Shown: positions 1-13,574 of the stretch, piece after piece
Layout: each line of letters opens with the position of its first letter
Position numbering within the stretch: position 1 is the stretch's first letter
From: Utricularia gibba
Lineage: Eukaryota > Streptophyta > Magnoliopsida > Lamiales > Lentibulariaceae
DNA length: 64,000 nt
Assembly (NCBI GenBank): GCA_002189035.1
Contig: NEEC01000002.1
Coordinates: forward strand, 2,294,001-2,358,000
Reading direction: 5' to 3'
Notes under the pieces: model-generated
The model's input: only the letters and a program-made list of their open reading frames with translations
Databases searched by the model: none
What the model was told of the DNA's origin: nothing
Made by a program: the position numbers and the translations under genes

Positions 1-429
1 GCCTGCATGGGACCCGTTGCGCGCGCCTTGGCAAAACCCAATGGGCTTTTTTGGGCAACCCCCACAACTGTACCTTAATTGTTAATGGGCTTTTAGGAGG
101 AGACCTTTTAGAGGCTCAATAACAATGGGGTGAAGTGGAGCCCACTCTCAGCAGGTACTTTGCTTGTTTTGACAACCTTACATAATAAAGTTTAATTAAT
201 TATATATTTAAATTATTTGTGCTTAAATAAATAAAAAATTACCTAGTGTTTTCTTCTGAATGTGATTTGAGAAACGCATCTACCAAACATGCATTATTCG
301 CAAAAATAGGTTTGTTTAAGTATTTAAATACTCCTTCCAACATGATATATCATTCTTTTGCACCAATGCAATATTGGGTATTACACTAGAAAAAGGGGGC
401 TGATGGAGTCAACAAAGATGGCATGCTCC
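1..429. other. Intergenic, 3' flank of the subtilase gene
   Basis: No coding sequence recognised. The first 120 bases hold several GGGCTT/GCCCA words like plant site II elements, which could belong to a promoter of a gene to the left. The remainder is AT-rich and should include the 3' UTR of the minus-strand subtilase ending at 430. Confidence 0.5.
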
Positions 430-2747
430 TCATTTTTGGGAGCCCCAGTGCACCAAAATGGGGCTTTGTACTCTGTAATGGCTGCTCTTGTCCACCCATG
501 CCAGATACCCCTGGCTGTACATTTCATCATTGGCGCCTTGCGTGACTGTTTTCTTTGATACAAACCATGCTCTGTAAGTCAGAGTTTGATTTGTACTCTG
601 GAATCTAAGATGGGGAGGTGTGAGTTTTATGCTGACCCCCTCAAGTGCTGTTGTTTCCACTGAGTAGACAGAATTGGGGACTCCCACATTTGTCACCCTT
701 CTTTGCAGCATCTTTCTTGTCTCTCCATTGCTGAAGATGACAGAAAGTGAAGGATAGTTGAGGCTGAATCCCCTGTTCTTTAGCAGAATCTCATGGCAAC
801 TTATGCTCCTTTGTGTGATGCTGAGCCAAGTGAGCACAGGTGAGTTACATAATCTTCAGGTTTTCTGTCATAGATCAGCCCTGGGTCCATGGCTCTTCCA
901 GGATTCACATGTCCTGCTCCCATTGCCAGAACATCAGCTGGTTTGGTTCCATCCATTATGGGCTGTCCTCGATGATCTGTGGCATCTGCTGTTGTCATGA
1001 ATGCAGATTTTACAGCAGCCGGAGACCAGTGTGGATGAGACGAATGAACGAGAGCTGCTAGTCCACTGAGATGGGGGCAGGACATGGAAGTTCCAGACAT
1101 GACAGTGAAGTTAACTCTTCTAGTGTCTTCTGGAAGGCCGGTTGGCCCCAGATTCTGTGGCCATGCAGCTATAATGTTCACTCCTGGAGCAATCATGTCT
1201 GGTTTGAGCACTGAGGGGTCTGCGTAGCTCGGCCCTCTAGACGAAAACTGAGCTACTGCCGGTGCTCGTGCTTTTCCAATGGAAGTTCCTCCAAATATGA
1301 TCCTTGCTCTGGGAGCTGCAGTTCTGTTTATGTAACTCTTAAACTGAACAGATTCATCATATCCGATCATTGTTGCGGGCAGGATGTGCACATCCACAGA
1401 GTCTTCCTCCAGGTTTATCTCGGTGTTGGCAAGAATCATGGCAACTCCTCCGGCTTCCTTTACGGCCTGTCCTTTCTCAGCTCGGCCATTAACGCCCCTG
1501 TCACAGACAACCATCTTGCCCTGTACTTGAGCCCTTGGAAGTGATCCTCTTAGGCATAGTTCTCTCCCATGGTTGCCTCCTGATAAGTAGACCAACTCAA
1601 GTTCTGTTTCAGCTCCGGGAAGCCCGTTCCCTGGATACATGGATTCTCCATACAGAAGTTTGCCGTTTCTCAGCCGCACTACGGCTGCGAACCTTCTGTC
1701 AAGTGTGCTTGCACCAACAGTGGCTACCCATGGTGCTCCGTTGGTGACTGATCCGTGGGTTGGTCCATTGTTTCCGGCAGAACATATCACCGATATTCCA
1801 TGCTCCATTGCTCCAAAGCTTCTGGTGGCAATGATGTCCTCGTAGAGAGGCACAGGGAAACCACCCAGGGAAAGTGAGAGCACATCCACTCCATCAACAA
1901 TGGCGGCGTCCATTGCTGCAAGAATGTCTGAGCTGTAGCAGCCACTGAACCAACAGACCTTGTAGACTGCAATATGTGCGCCAGGGGCCATTCCTCTAGC
2001 CTCACCCTCTCCAAACCCAAAAACACTTGCTGCTTGAACCGGAGATCCCCCAGCCGTGGACGCCGTGTGGGTTCCATGGCCACGAGAATCGCGCGGTGAA
2101 TCATATTCATCAGGGGCCTTAGCTGTAGTTGCAGCCGAAGAAGCCACATTGTGGCCTCTGCTAAAGAACCTTGCACCAATGAGTTTCCTGTTGCAGCTTG
2201 AGGCAGGGAAGTGTTGGCCTTGCTGGCATATCCCTTTCCATTTCCTGGGAATAGGAGGAAAACCATGATCATTGAAGCTGGGACTCCCCGGCCAAACTCC
2301 GGTATCGAGAACTCCGATGATCGATCCTCGACCGAATGATGATCGAGTCCAAGCACCGTTCTCGCTCGTGGGGCTCAGCCCCAAGAACTTGTACGAGTAA
2401 GTAGTGTGAAGCTCAAGCCTCCTGTCTGGCCTCACGGACACAACTTGGTCAGACTTCCTCAACAGCTCAACCTCAGAGAGTGAAAGCTGCGCAGCAAAGC
2501 CTTCCATGACAGAGGTGTAGGAATACAAAAGCCTTGATGAAGCATTACATTCTTCTCTAGCAAACTCAGTGATCAAAGAGAGGTGCCATTGAAGCCTGGA
2601 ACCCACGTACCCGCGGGACACGGCGGCGTCTGGGTGAAGCTGAACAAGATATGTCTGTAGGGTATCTTCTGCATTTGAACAAAGCAAGAATCCTAGTGAA
2701 AAAATGGAGAAGAAAAAGAAGATGGGACGAATATCAGAAGGTCCCAT
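430..2747 (-). pseudogene. SDD1: SDD1-like subtilisin-like serine protease (SBT1.2 type), frame-disrupted near the C terminus
   Basis: Secreted plant subtilase; the closest remembered relative is Arabidopsis SDD1, which acts in stomatal patterning. The start chosen is the ATG at 2747, because it begins a clear signal peptide (MGPSDIRPIFFFFSIFSLGF); an in-frame ATG further upstream lacks one. In order: signal peptide, I9 inhibitor propeptide, then the catalytic Asp (DTGVWPG), His (RGHGTHTAS), oxyanion Asn (SAGNNGPT) and Ser (GTSMSCPH). The gene is intronless. The open frame runs to 801 and stops after LCSLG...SHKGA. The fibronectin-III-like C-terminal domain continues in another frame (430-837, SITQRSISCHE onward, through RRVTNVG). 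At 823-824 only two bases separate LCSLG from SIT, where SDD1 has about eight residues, so roughly 22 nt appear deleted. The product would be about 648 residues and lack the C-terminal domain. Confidence 0.8.
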
Positions 2748-3236
2748 GGAGGGAGATGAGTTTTGAAAACTGCTTTTGGGATGTAGGAGTGGGGTATTTG
2801 AAGGAGCCATGCCATGGTTTGAAGAAGAAGACGCTGGCATGGCTCGTGAAGTGCAAGAGCTCTTCCTCACGAGCTTCTCCTACAAGGATAGCATTGGAGC
2901 CTTCAGTATTTAATGATATTTTTTCACGAGAAGCTTTTGCTGAACTTATTACTACACAATGCAATGCCATGCCAATACCCAGTTCATTTATTACTCTGTT
3001 GGCATCACGAATCGGAGGAACAGAGCGTAAATGGACTACTGGCTAACGCCCCTGAACCGGAAGCAATGCATTGTTCCTGTGCATCATCGAGTCATTCGTC
3101 ACAGATTAACAAAAAAACTGCAGTCAAATTTTGCTTTGGTAGATATATTCTGAAGGACAAACCAGAGGTTCAAGACGAAAAGATTACAAACCGAACAAAC
3201 GTCATTGCGAAAGTAACCAGACGAGCTTATCGAGCA
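2748..3236. other. Intergenic: subtilase promoter and ADH 3' region
   Basis: Both flanking genes are on the minus strand, so this stretch holds the promoter and 5' UTR of the subtilase and the 3' UTR of the alcohol dehydrogenase. A TTAAATA-like TATA candidate lies near 2905-2915 on the minus strand. No further gene is seen. Confidence 0.4.
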
Positions 3237-5084
<1,848 letters not shown>

Positions 5085-8000
5085 TGACGGAGAAAAACGA
5101 ATACCACCGAAGTCCTATCCCAGAGTGCGCCTCCCCTTTCCAGTAACCGTAGAAGACACCAGAAACATAAAATGAAAGTGGATAATATGAAGCAATTCAA
5201 TTGGGCCAAGCCCAATAAAGACTCATAGAGCCAGGCCCATAACCCACCTCACCAAAATCCAGTTTCTTCTTTTTTTTATTATTATTTTATAATATGGTTC
5301 AATTAACCGATAAATCAATAAATAAAATGATTAATTCACAAATAGAAAATCAACCAATTTTCAATATTCACTTTATTCGAAATTAAATCCGAAATCAGAT
5401 GTTGATTCGAGTGGTGGTGGAGACTAAAATGCGCAGGCGGGGGGATGGTCCCGCGGTTGGGCCTCACGCAGTCTCCACTTCTGCCAGCTTCACGTGAAAT
5501 CTTAATTACAGCAACTGTGTGTACGACCTTTTATTTTATAATATTAAAATATTTAAGGACACGTACAAACGTCACCTCCAAACGGCTGTCCTAAATCATT
5601 ATTCCAATATTTTCTTATTTTTTAATTATTCACGGCCCGGAACCCATCATCAGGACTCCTTTCTTGGTGTTTTTTTATTCATTATTTCCCTTGTGGGGGC
5701 CACAAATTCAAATTCAACAAATAAAATTGTTATTTACACACAAAACAAGCCGGCTTCATTTTCTAAATACGACTGAATGAATCTCCATCAGCCGATAGAG
5801 ACGTCATTAATAATATAAATATATTTAATATTATAAAAACATGGGTTGTTGATATTACTTGTTGGAGTTGGATTTTGCGAGACAAGTGGGAGGTTATTTT
5901 CGGTGTTGGTTGTAAATTCTGGGAATTGAGTATTAAAGCAAGACGCATATCAAGAAATGGGAATGGATGGCTCCACATCATCATCCCATCATCATTCCAT
6001 TAATGGCATGAATGCGATGGGATATATCACATGACTCATCATTGCCAACTGCACCACCATTATGAAAAGTCTCCATACTCCCCCATATCTATTATACTTA
6101 AATATGTACCTCGCACGGAATATAATATTAAAAAAAACAAAGAAGGAGATTATGGGGTGTTTTAAAAAAATACCCTGTACATTTCTCTCTCTCACACACC
6201 AATTCTTTTTTTTTCACAGGTATTTTTTTAACACACTAATTTCACAGTGGATATTTTTTTAAAAAAACCCAAAGATTATGGGAGTAAAATTCATTCACTC
6301 CTACTTATTACTAACTAGGGCCCATTATGTAATTTGAATATAGAATAATATTATGTAAATAGAATCAATTTGAAATCATAAAAGTGTTTTGAGTAATACT
6401 ATAAAATTATGTTATAAAGTTTAACATAATAAATTATTAGAATAGATAAAAAATGAATAATATTTTTTAATAAATTTATTATATAATTATGAAAACTGGG
6501 ATTCAATAAATTTAATAATTTCTTAAATTAATTATAGAATCTGAATTTTTAATTTTACTATAAAATTATTAATGATTGGAATTACTTATAATTAAATAAA
6601 ATCATTTCAAAAAATATTTAAATAGAAAAAAAACCCTAATTTTGATTTTGAAAAAAAAAAGGGATAAACGGTTGAAATATAAGAATCCTATCAATTTTTT
6701 ATGAGATTATTTTCAGAAAAAAAAACGTAAAATAATAAAAATTTGAAATTCAAAATAGACCTGTTGCACAGAATAAGCATGAGGTGGGTTATTGTCAGGA
6801 TCGACAAATTGTCAATTTTGGTTTCGGAAATCATGAATTTATGATGATCGCAAGGTACAATTTGGTGCGGTAATAAAAATATAGCTTGGGATGGAAGTAA
6901 AGGTCGCCCATGGGGTACGTGGAATTAATGTTACAAGCTGTACATATGAGTTAAATGCTACGGGGTTGTCACACATTTAGCCATTTTGGAAGGGAAATTC
7001 CATTTTGATTTTAGAAACAATAATTATTCTAGAAAATGTCAAAGCAAAATTATGAATCAGGAAATAAATAATCCGTACACAACACACAATTTTAAAACCT
7101 AAAAATCATTATTATATTATATGATATATTTTAAAATAATTTAAATTTAACCCGGATGAGGGAAGGGATGCTTTTAAATTACATTCTTTTAACAGCAGGC
7201 CTGACACGTCATCCGGCTGGATTTTAATCCGGACGATACGTCGTCGTTCATGTTTTTATTTAATTAATATGTATTAAAAGGAAGGGATGGGGTGTGGGGG
7301 CCACAGCGTTCTTTTTCATCCGGATTTGGTAGTAAATCCCTCACTCGGTTAAAAATTGTGGGCGGCCAGAGGGCGGATGGCGATGTGCGGTACCAAAAAA
7401 TGCCGCCGGGCGTATCCGTGTCCGCCTACGCATGTGTCGTTTTAGCATCGAAATTGTATCGGAATCGGAATCAAAATCGAAATCGAAATCGAAATTCGAC
7501 TCGTCTGTAGCGGAGATACTGTGTGCATACCATCAAAGGGGGTTGGATTTATTCTAGGAAACTCTGCGAACTAACAAAGCGAATGGTCCAAAGTCACGTT
7601 GTCATGGTATGTGGTGTGGTCCTAGACGAGGTAGTGGACCTGGGAAGGGGGTAAAATGGGGAATTCACGTGTCGGCTTCAGGCATCGCCTCTCTCCTTCC
7701 CTCCAAGAAGCTGGAAGACGCGTCAGGTCGAGGGTGGCTGGTGATTGTGCGGATCCGATTTGGAGAATGTTTCCTCTTTTGTCGTCTTCTGTCTATACGG
7801 GTTACCGAGGGGGGGGGGGGGGGGCGCCATTTGATTGATAAATAGAATTCAAATAATAAGTTTTAATTTACAAAAATGACAAATATGTTTTGTGAAAAAA
7901 GAATTATTTTCCATATGTTTTATAATTGAATTGACTAATAAAATAATATTTTTTTTTTTAATATAAATTCTCTGATTGAATTTCTTCTTTTTTTTAGTGT

Positions 8001-10292
8001 CGTCGAATATCAAATTTGTTGGACACACTATAATGAGCCATTGATTATAGACAAACTATGTATCGACAAAAAATATGGATTAAAATTCATAATATAAAGA
8101 ATTTTTTTTGGAATATAGAAGATATTATTATATTTTAAATCATGTGATTAACTCAATTTATTTAATAAGTGAATTCATGTTTCTAAAATAAGTAGCTTAA
8201 AAAAGATATTCTAATAACCAATTTAAATCACTAAATGTATATTCTTAGTAAACAAATAATTTTTTAATATTCTATAAAAAGAGTATTCAGTGATTAAAAA
8301 TGAGTAATTTTTATGCATTGGTGAATTTAAATACATAAAATTTAATAACACAAAATATTATAAAGTTTAATATATTAATTTATTTTATAATGTAGGAGTA
8401 TAATTTTTAATTAATATCGTATTTAATCATAAAAACATAAATTCAAAATATTTAATAATTTATGAAATTAATCATGAAATATGAATTTATAATTCTAATA
8501 CAGAATTATTAAAGATTAGAATTTTAAAAAATTAATATAATCAATTCAATAAAGTATATACACCAAACAAGCTCATGATTATACCACTGAATTTGAGTCA
8601 AAGTAATGACAAACAAATCAATGTATCATTTATCAAATTAGGTTTTAAAAAGTCAATACATGTTCATCTGGGGTAGGCCCACAAACCCACGTGCCTTTAA
8701 GGCGGCGGGGCCCGCATTCACATTTCAGCCAATGGGCACTCACTCACACAGGATGTCAATTTTCGCGTTCCTATACTGCCTAAATTTCTTGCCATTTAAT
8801 ATTTGTAAAATTATCATTCCAGTGTATAAATATTTTAAAATTGGATTGAACCATTTGTCGTTTAATCATGCATTCAACGCAATATTTTTTTAATAATATT
8901 TTAAAATAAAATAAAAGGATATTGTTGAAATGCAATCTGATAAAATACAAGAAGTGGAATGCGCGTTGGGGATGGGATAGGAAAAGGATGTGAAGATGTA
9001 ACTCAAAGGGAATGATTAATTAAATGATATCTGGGAGGGAAGGGATGGGACGGGACTTGGGAGCGAGCGAGGGAGGGAGGGAGCCTGGAACCAGGCAGAG
9101 GCCTCCGGGTCTGATAAGGACGTACGGTGGGGTGTGTGGCAGCAGATTGCAGCTGCAAACGCACATGTAAATTGAAATGCAAATCCCGAAAATTTCAGTA
9201 AATGCAGATCGCAGGCGGATGGCATGGCATGGGATGCCAGAAAGGGGGGACTCGGGCGAAGGCCACGACACTGGCACCGCGGATACGCCGACGCGCCCAC
9301 CACGTGCCTCCCTACTCCACCGCCATCCCCACCCCCGCCCCCCAGGTACCCCCCAACACCACCAAAATATCCATAAAAACACTCTTATCAACAACCATTG
9401 GCCTCACTTACGTTATCTCATATTGCTTATGAATAACATAAAATATGTGTTTCTTTAAATATATGTATTCTCCTAATTTTGCATAAAAACTTTTTTTTCA
9501 AAATAAGAGAACGCAAAATCATGATTATTAGGACTTGTTTAATATGAAGGTATAAGATTGTATTATGATGAGTTTGATAAAATTGTATTGTTTGATATAC
9601 ATGTATAATTATATCATATATATAGATATAATAATGATTATAACCATATAATATCTTCATATATAGGTATATATATATACCCAAGAGCAAATATGATTAT
9701 TTTTATATCCACATATTTGAGTTTATTTAACTCCAATTAATTTAAATCCACCAATATCTAAACATACTAACCAAACAAACTCTTAGTGTTTTAAATAAGC
9801 AATATCTTACAATATAATTTTTTTAATTTTTTTGGGGATTTTGGCTTATAAAAAAGAAAATATTTTCGAAATATTTTTATCTCAATCTGAAATTTGATTA
9901 TTTTTTCGATTATATTTTAAAAATATTTCTTTCTAATAAAATATTTTAAAATCAATTTTATTATAAAACATAATTAATTTCTATTTCAAAAAACTCCAAA
10001 ATTTAAAACTGTTGCATAGTTTTAATGTATATTTCATCATAAACAATAATTTTGATCGTGAAAAAATAATTTTATTATCAAATATGAATAATTTATATTT
10101 AAAAAATAGAAATATTTTGAATTTTTATTTATGAATCGTTAATCCAAGTCACTAATGGTGCTTAAGTGTAGGGTTATGTACTAACGAGGAATTAGAATGA
10201 GGTCGCGGTCTGGATGCGTCCCCACGGTCCATCACATGGACCTTTCCATGAGCCAGAAGAATGGTTAGTGGCTGCAACTTGCTTACCTTCGG
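5085..10292. other. 5.2-kb AT-rich intergenic region
   Basis: No protein or RNA gene could be supported; the open frames here are short and resemble no family known to me. Site II-like words (TTGGGCC, GGCCCA) at about 5199-5240 fit the promoter of the minus-strand GSNO reductase. Two GC-richer islands (about 7280-7835 and 9030-9360) interrupt the AT-rich DNA. A short GAAATC-type repeat lies at about 7455-7497 and a run of 16 G at 7809-7824. Confidence 0.5.
7809..7824 (+). repeat. Poly-G tract (16 G)
   Basis: Sixteen consecutive G bases, flanked by CCGA and CGCC, at the edge of a GC-richer island. Long G runs are unusual in this AT-rich DNA and could fold as a quadruplex. The true length is uncertain because homopolymer counts elsewhere in this window look unreliable. 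Confidence 0.8.
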
Positions 10293-10294
10293 GG

Positions 10295-10304
10295 TCTATA
10301 TAAA
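10295..10304 (+). promoter_or_regulatory. TATA box of the YUCCA gene
   Basis: TCTATATAAA, a near-perfect plant TATA box, lies about 120 bases upstream of the ATG at 10423. This predicts a transcription start near 10330 and a 5' UTR of about 90 bases containing a long T run (about 10372-10388). Confidence 0.75.
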
Positions 10305-10422
10305 CCGCCCGTACACCATCTTCTTCCTCATTCTCAGACCAAACAAAAAAGAAACTCACAGAGATAACAGATTTTTTTTTTTTTTTTTCCTCTGGGGAAG
10401 AAGAAAGGGAAAAGGAAGAAAA

Positions 10423-11737
10423 ATGCTTGGGTTCGAGGAAGGCGTCGGGTTCCGCAGATGTGTGTGGGTTAACGGGCCAGTCATCGTCGGGCTGGGCCGT
10501 CGGGGCTGGCGGTGGCGGCAGGACTGAAGGAGCACGGGGTGCCGTTTGTGATCCTGGAGCGCTCAAACTGCATTGCCTCTCTGTGGCAGAACAAGACTTA
10601 TGATCGATTGAAGCTTCATCTTCCCAAGAAATTCTGTGAGCTCCCTGGAATTCCGTTCCCGAGTGATTACCCTGAGTACCCTTCCAAGAGGCAGTTCATC
10701 GAATACCTGGAGGGCTACGCGAAGCACTTCGATATCAATCCTCGGTTCAACGAGTGTGTTGAGTCGGCCAAGTTCGACGAGGCGTGTAATCTGTGGCGGG
10801 TGAAGACTGTTTCCCCAGACGGCGGTATGGCGGAGTATATCTGCCAGCAACTGGTGGTGGCCACCGGTGAGAATGCCGATCCATTGATGCCGGAGATTGA
10901 GGGGTTGAATGAATTCGATGGGGAAGTGATCCACGCCTGCGATTACAGGAACGGCGAAAGATACAGGGGGAAGAAAGTTCTAGTAGTCGGGTGCGGGAAC
11001 TCCGGCATGGAGCTTTCTCTCGATCTCTGCATCCATGACGCGAAACCCGCCATGGTTGTCCGCAGCTCGGTGAGTACATATTTTCCCATATCCCAATACC
11101 TTTCATCCCCTAAACCATCAAAATCTCTAATGGGTTTTTGCTTCTTCCTCTTCAGGTTCACGTACTGCCCAGAGAAATCTTTGGGAAATCGACCTTCGAA
11201 ACAGCTGTGCTCTTCCTCAGATGGCTTCCCATATGGCTTGTAGACAAGATACTGCTTGCTCTGGCATGGATTATCCTCGGAAACGTCGAAAAATACGGTC
11301 TTAAACGCTCCCCAATCGGCCCACTGGAGCTCAAGAACACCCAAGGAAAGACCCCTGTCCTCGACATCGGCGCCCTGCAAAGAATCAAATCCGGGGAAAT
11401 CCAAATCGTCCCCGGAATAAAAAAGCTTTCTCCAGGGGTCGCAGAGTTCACCAACGGCGAAAAGATCAAAATCGACGCGGTGGTTCTCGCCACCGGGTAC
11501 CGCAGCAACGTCCCCTACTGGCTACAAGAAGCAGACTTCTTCACAGAAAACGGCTTCCCAAGATCCCCATTTCCAAACGGATGGAAAGGAAAAGATGGAC
11601 TTTACGCCGCCGGGTTCACTCGGAGAGGAATCGCCGGTGCATCTGCTGATGCGGTGAAAATATCACAAGACATCGTTTCAGTCTGGAAGAATGGCCTGAA
11701 GCAGCAGAAGGGGCGTCGACAAATCGCAACACTGTGA
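10423..11737 (+). CDS. YUC: YUCCA flavin-containing monooxygenase (YUC3/5/7/8/9 clade), apparent 1-nt frameshift
   Basis: Converts indole-3-pyruvate to indole-3-acetic acid, the last step of auxin synthesis, using FAD and NADPH. Two exons: 10423-11069 and 11156-11737 (GT-AG, phase 0). After the start [20 protein letters not shown] the frame enters the FAD-binding motif and breaks: 10489-10491 reads GGG where GGGG would give [17 protein letters not shown]. As written the frame ends at a TGA near 10525; the rest ([20 protein letters not shown] onward) is open in the next frame to 11737. With one G restored the protein is 409 residues, close to family length. Also visible: NADPH motif [17 protein letters not shown] and the conserved [15 protein letters not shown]. 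Clade assigned from CVWVNGP and [12 protein letters not shown], from memory. Confidence 0.9.
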
Positions 11738-13292
11738 TGCACACTTCTGCCGATTCATTCCCCCATTTTTGTTCATACCACATAAGCAGATAGCATTAAG
11801 ATAGTTCTTCATTAGACAGAGCTTAGCTATGTTAACCTCTCCCTGTACTCTCCGGCGAGTTTTTGAATTTTCGCCTGTAAATCGAAACAAGTTCGTTCTT
11901 TTGGGTTTTCCTCAAGTCGGGTTGGATTGCTTACTCTTTCTGGAAGGAGCAAGTTGGTGCTGCTTCCCCATCTCCAGCGGTCCCGTATCTTATCACCGCG
12001 ACGGAAACCGAAAGGACCAATCAGCGGAGCTGCTGGATCTCTTTTCCCAGAAAAAGCAGGGGATATTGTATAAAAAGGAGAAATATCGGGCTTATTAGCG
12101 AATAATGAGAAGTTATGTGGGCCAATTGTACAATAAACAAATAATGGGAGGCCCAATTTAAATACTCTGGCGGGCCTCCAGTGGGTGGGTTGGGGCCCAT
12201 ATATGCTTTAAAAATAATAGGACTGGGCCCAGAAGGGCCACATACTGCAGTTAGTTATAACTGGGCCGGCCTGATAATATTTTCTTTTTTACTTGTTAAA
12301 TTAACTTTTTATTTTTAATTAACCACTGTTTTCAAATCGAGGTTAGATTTAATTCAATTCAAATCCATTATTAATTGAATAATTAAATAATTATTTTTGA
12401 ATGATTTTAAAAAGAGCTCGATCTAAAAAAGAATATAAAGACTTTAGAATGAATTTCACATTAATTACGGACAAGATAAAGAAATAATTTATATAAAATT
12501 ATTTTTTCTATTTTTATGCAAGGTATTTTTTTTAGGATGAAAAGAATATAAAGATATGAAATTTGAATATTCGAATCAGATAATATTGTAGAATGTGATA
12601 ATGATATAATGAAATAATATATTATAAAAAGGGTACTAAATGGAGAATGAAGCAGACCCTCATATTAACATGTCTATGAACCTACTGCTCTACCTATTCA
12701 CGTTACCCTGTCCCTTCTAAACCGTTTGATGAATCACGTGAGCCACGCTGGGGAATTATAATAGCATAGGGTGGGGAGGGCTTTCTCCATTTGTATATTA
12801 AAAATTATTTTTATAAATTAACAAAAAAACAAAAGAGAAAAAAAAAATGCTGAAGTTCGCAGCACGGTGAGCGCATTCCCTTGCCGGTACCGTCTCAGCC
12901 GCTACTCGTCACGGCGGAATGTATCCCCGCCGGTGGGTTTTCTTTGAGCAGGTTTTTGAAAGGTAGAAAGAGGCTACTTTTACGGCTCCGATGTGTTGAA
13001 ACATTCATTTCGTGGGCTGTATGTGAAATTGCGTAATTTTGGAGGCAATTTTTTGTAGTCGGCATTGCTTTTTTTTTTTTGTTTTCTGGAGGTGAGGAAA
13101 CTGAGGGGATCTTCGTTTCTGTTGTATTGAAGGCTGGGCGAAAATGTGCTTTTCTGTGTCGTCGATGAAAATTGCTTTTCTTGGAGTTGTAGGTATTATG
13201 CTTTTTAATGGCGGATGGAGCTGATTCTTGTTTGTAATTTCAGAAATTGACTGAGTATTGAGTACACTGATTTAGCCACTGACGTGTTTGAG
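11738..13292. other. Intergenic: YUCCA 3' region and TRM promoter/5' UTR
   Basis: No independent gene supported. Between about 12115 and 12270 there are several GGCCCA/TGGGCC words (site II-like), probably belonging to the promoter of the plus-strand TRM gene. The 5' UTR and first exon or exons of that gene probably start around 12850-13330; ATGAGTGC at 13293 could open a short first coding exon ending near 13335, but its phase does not join the exon at 13575, so it is left uncalled. Confidence 0.4.
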
Positions 13293-13574
13293 ATGAGTGC
13301 GGGCGCGGGTGCGGCTTCGGGAAGGCTGGCATTTGGTAATCCTCATTGCTTATGATGTCTTTGTGTAAATTCTTCTACTTGTGACCTGCAATGGGAAGTG
13401 AAAGTTAGGCATCTAATGGACAGATTACAGCCTTTCAACAAGTCGTTGTGATGCTTCAGGGATGTGTTCCTCTGGTAACTGTCTGGAACAAGAAGTGGTA
13501 CTGGAGATTTATTGAGCTTACTCTGTTTGTTCATGTGGATGTTTCTTGATGCTTTTGGTTGTTGTGACTTGCAG

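Noticed and set aside
1787-2356. 189-codon minus-strand frame overlapping the subtilase
   Set aside because: Shadow in another frame of the subtilase catalytic domain; its own translation has no family resemblance.
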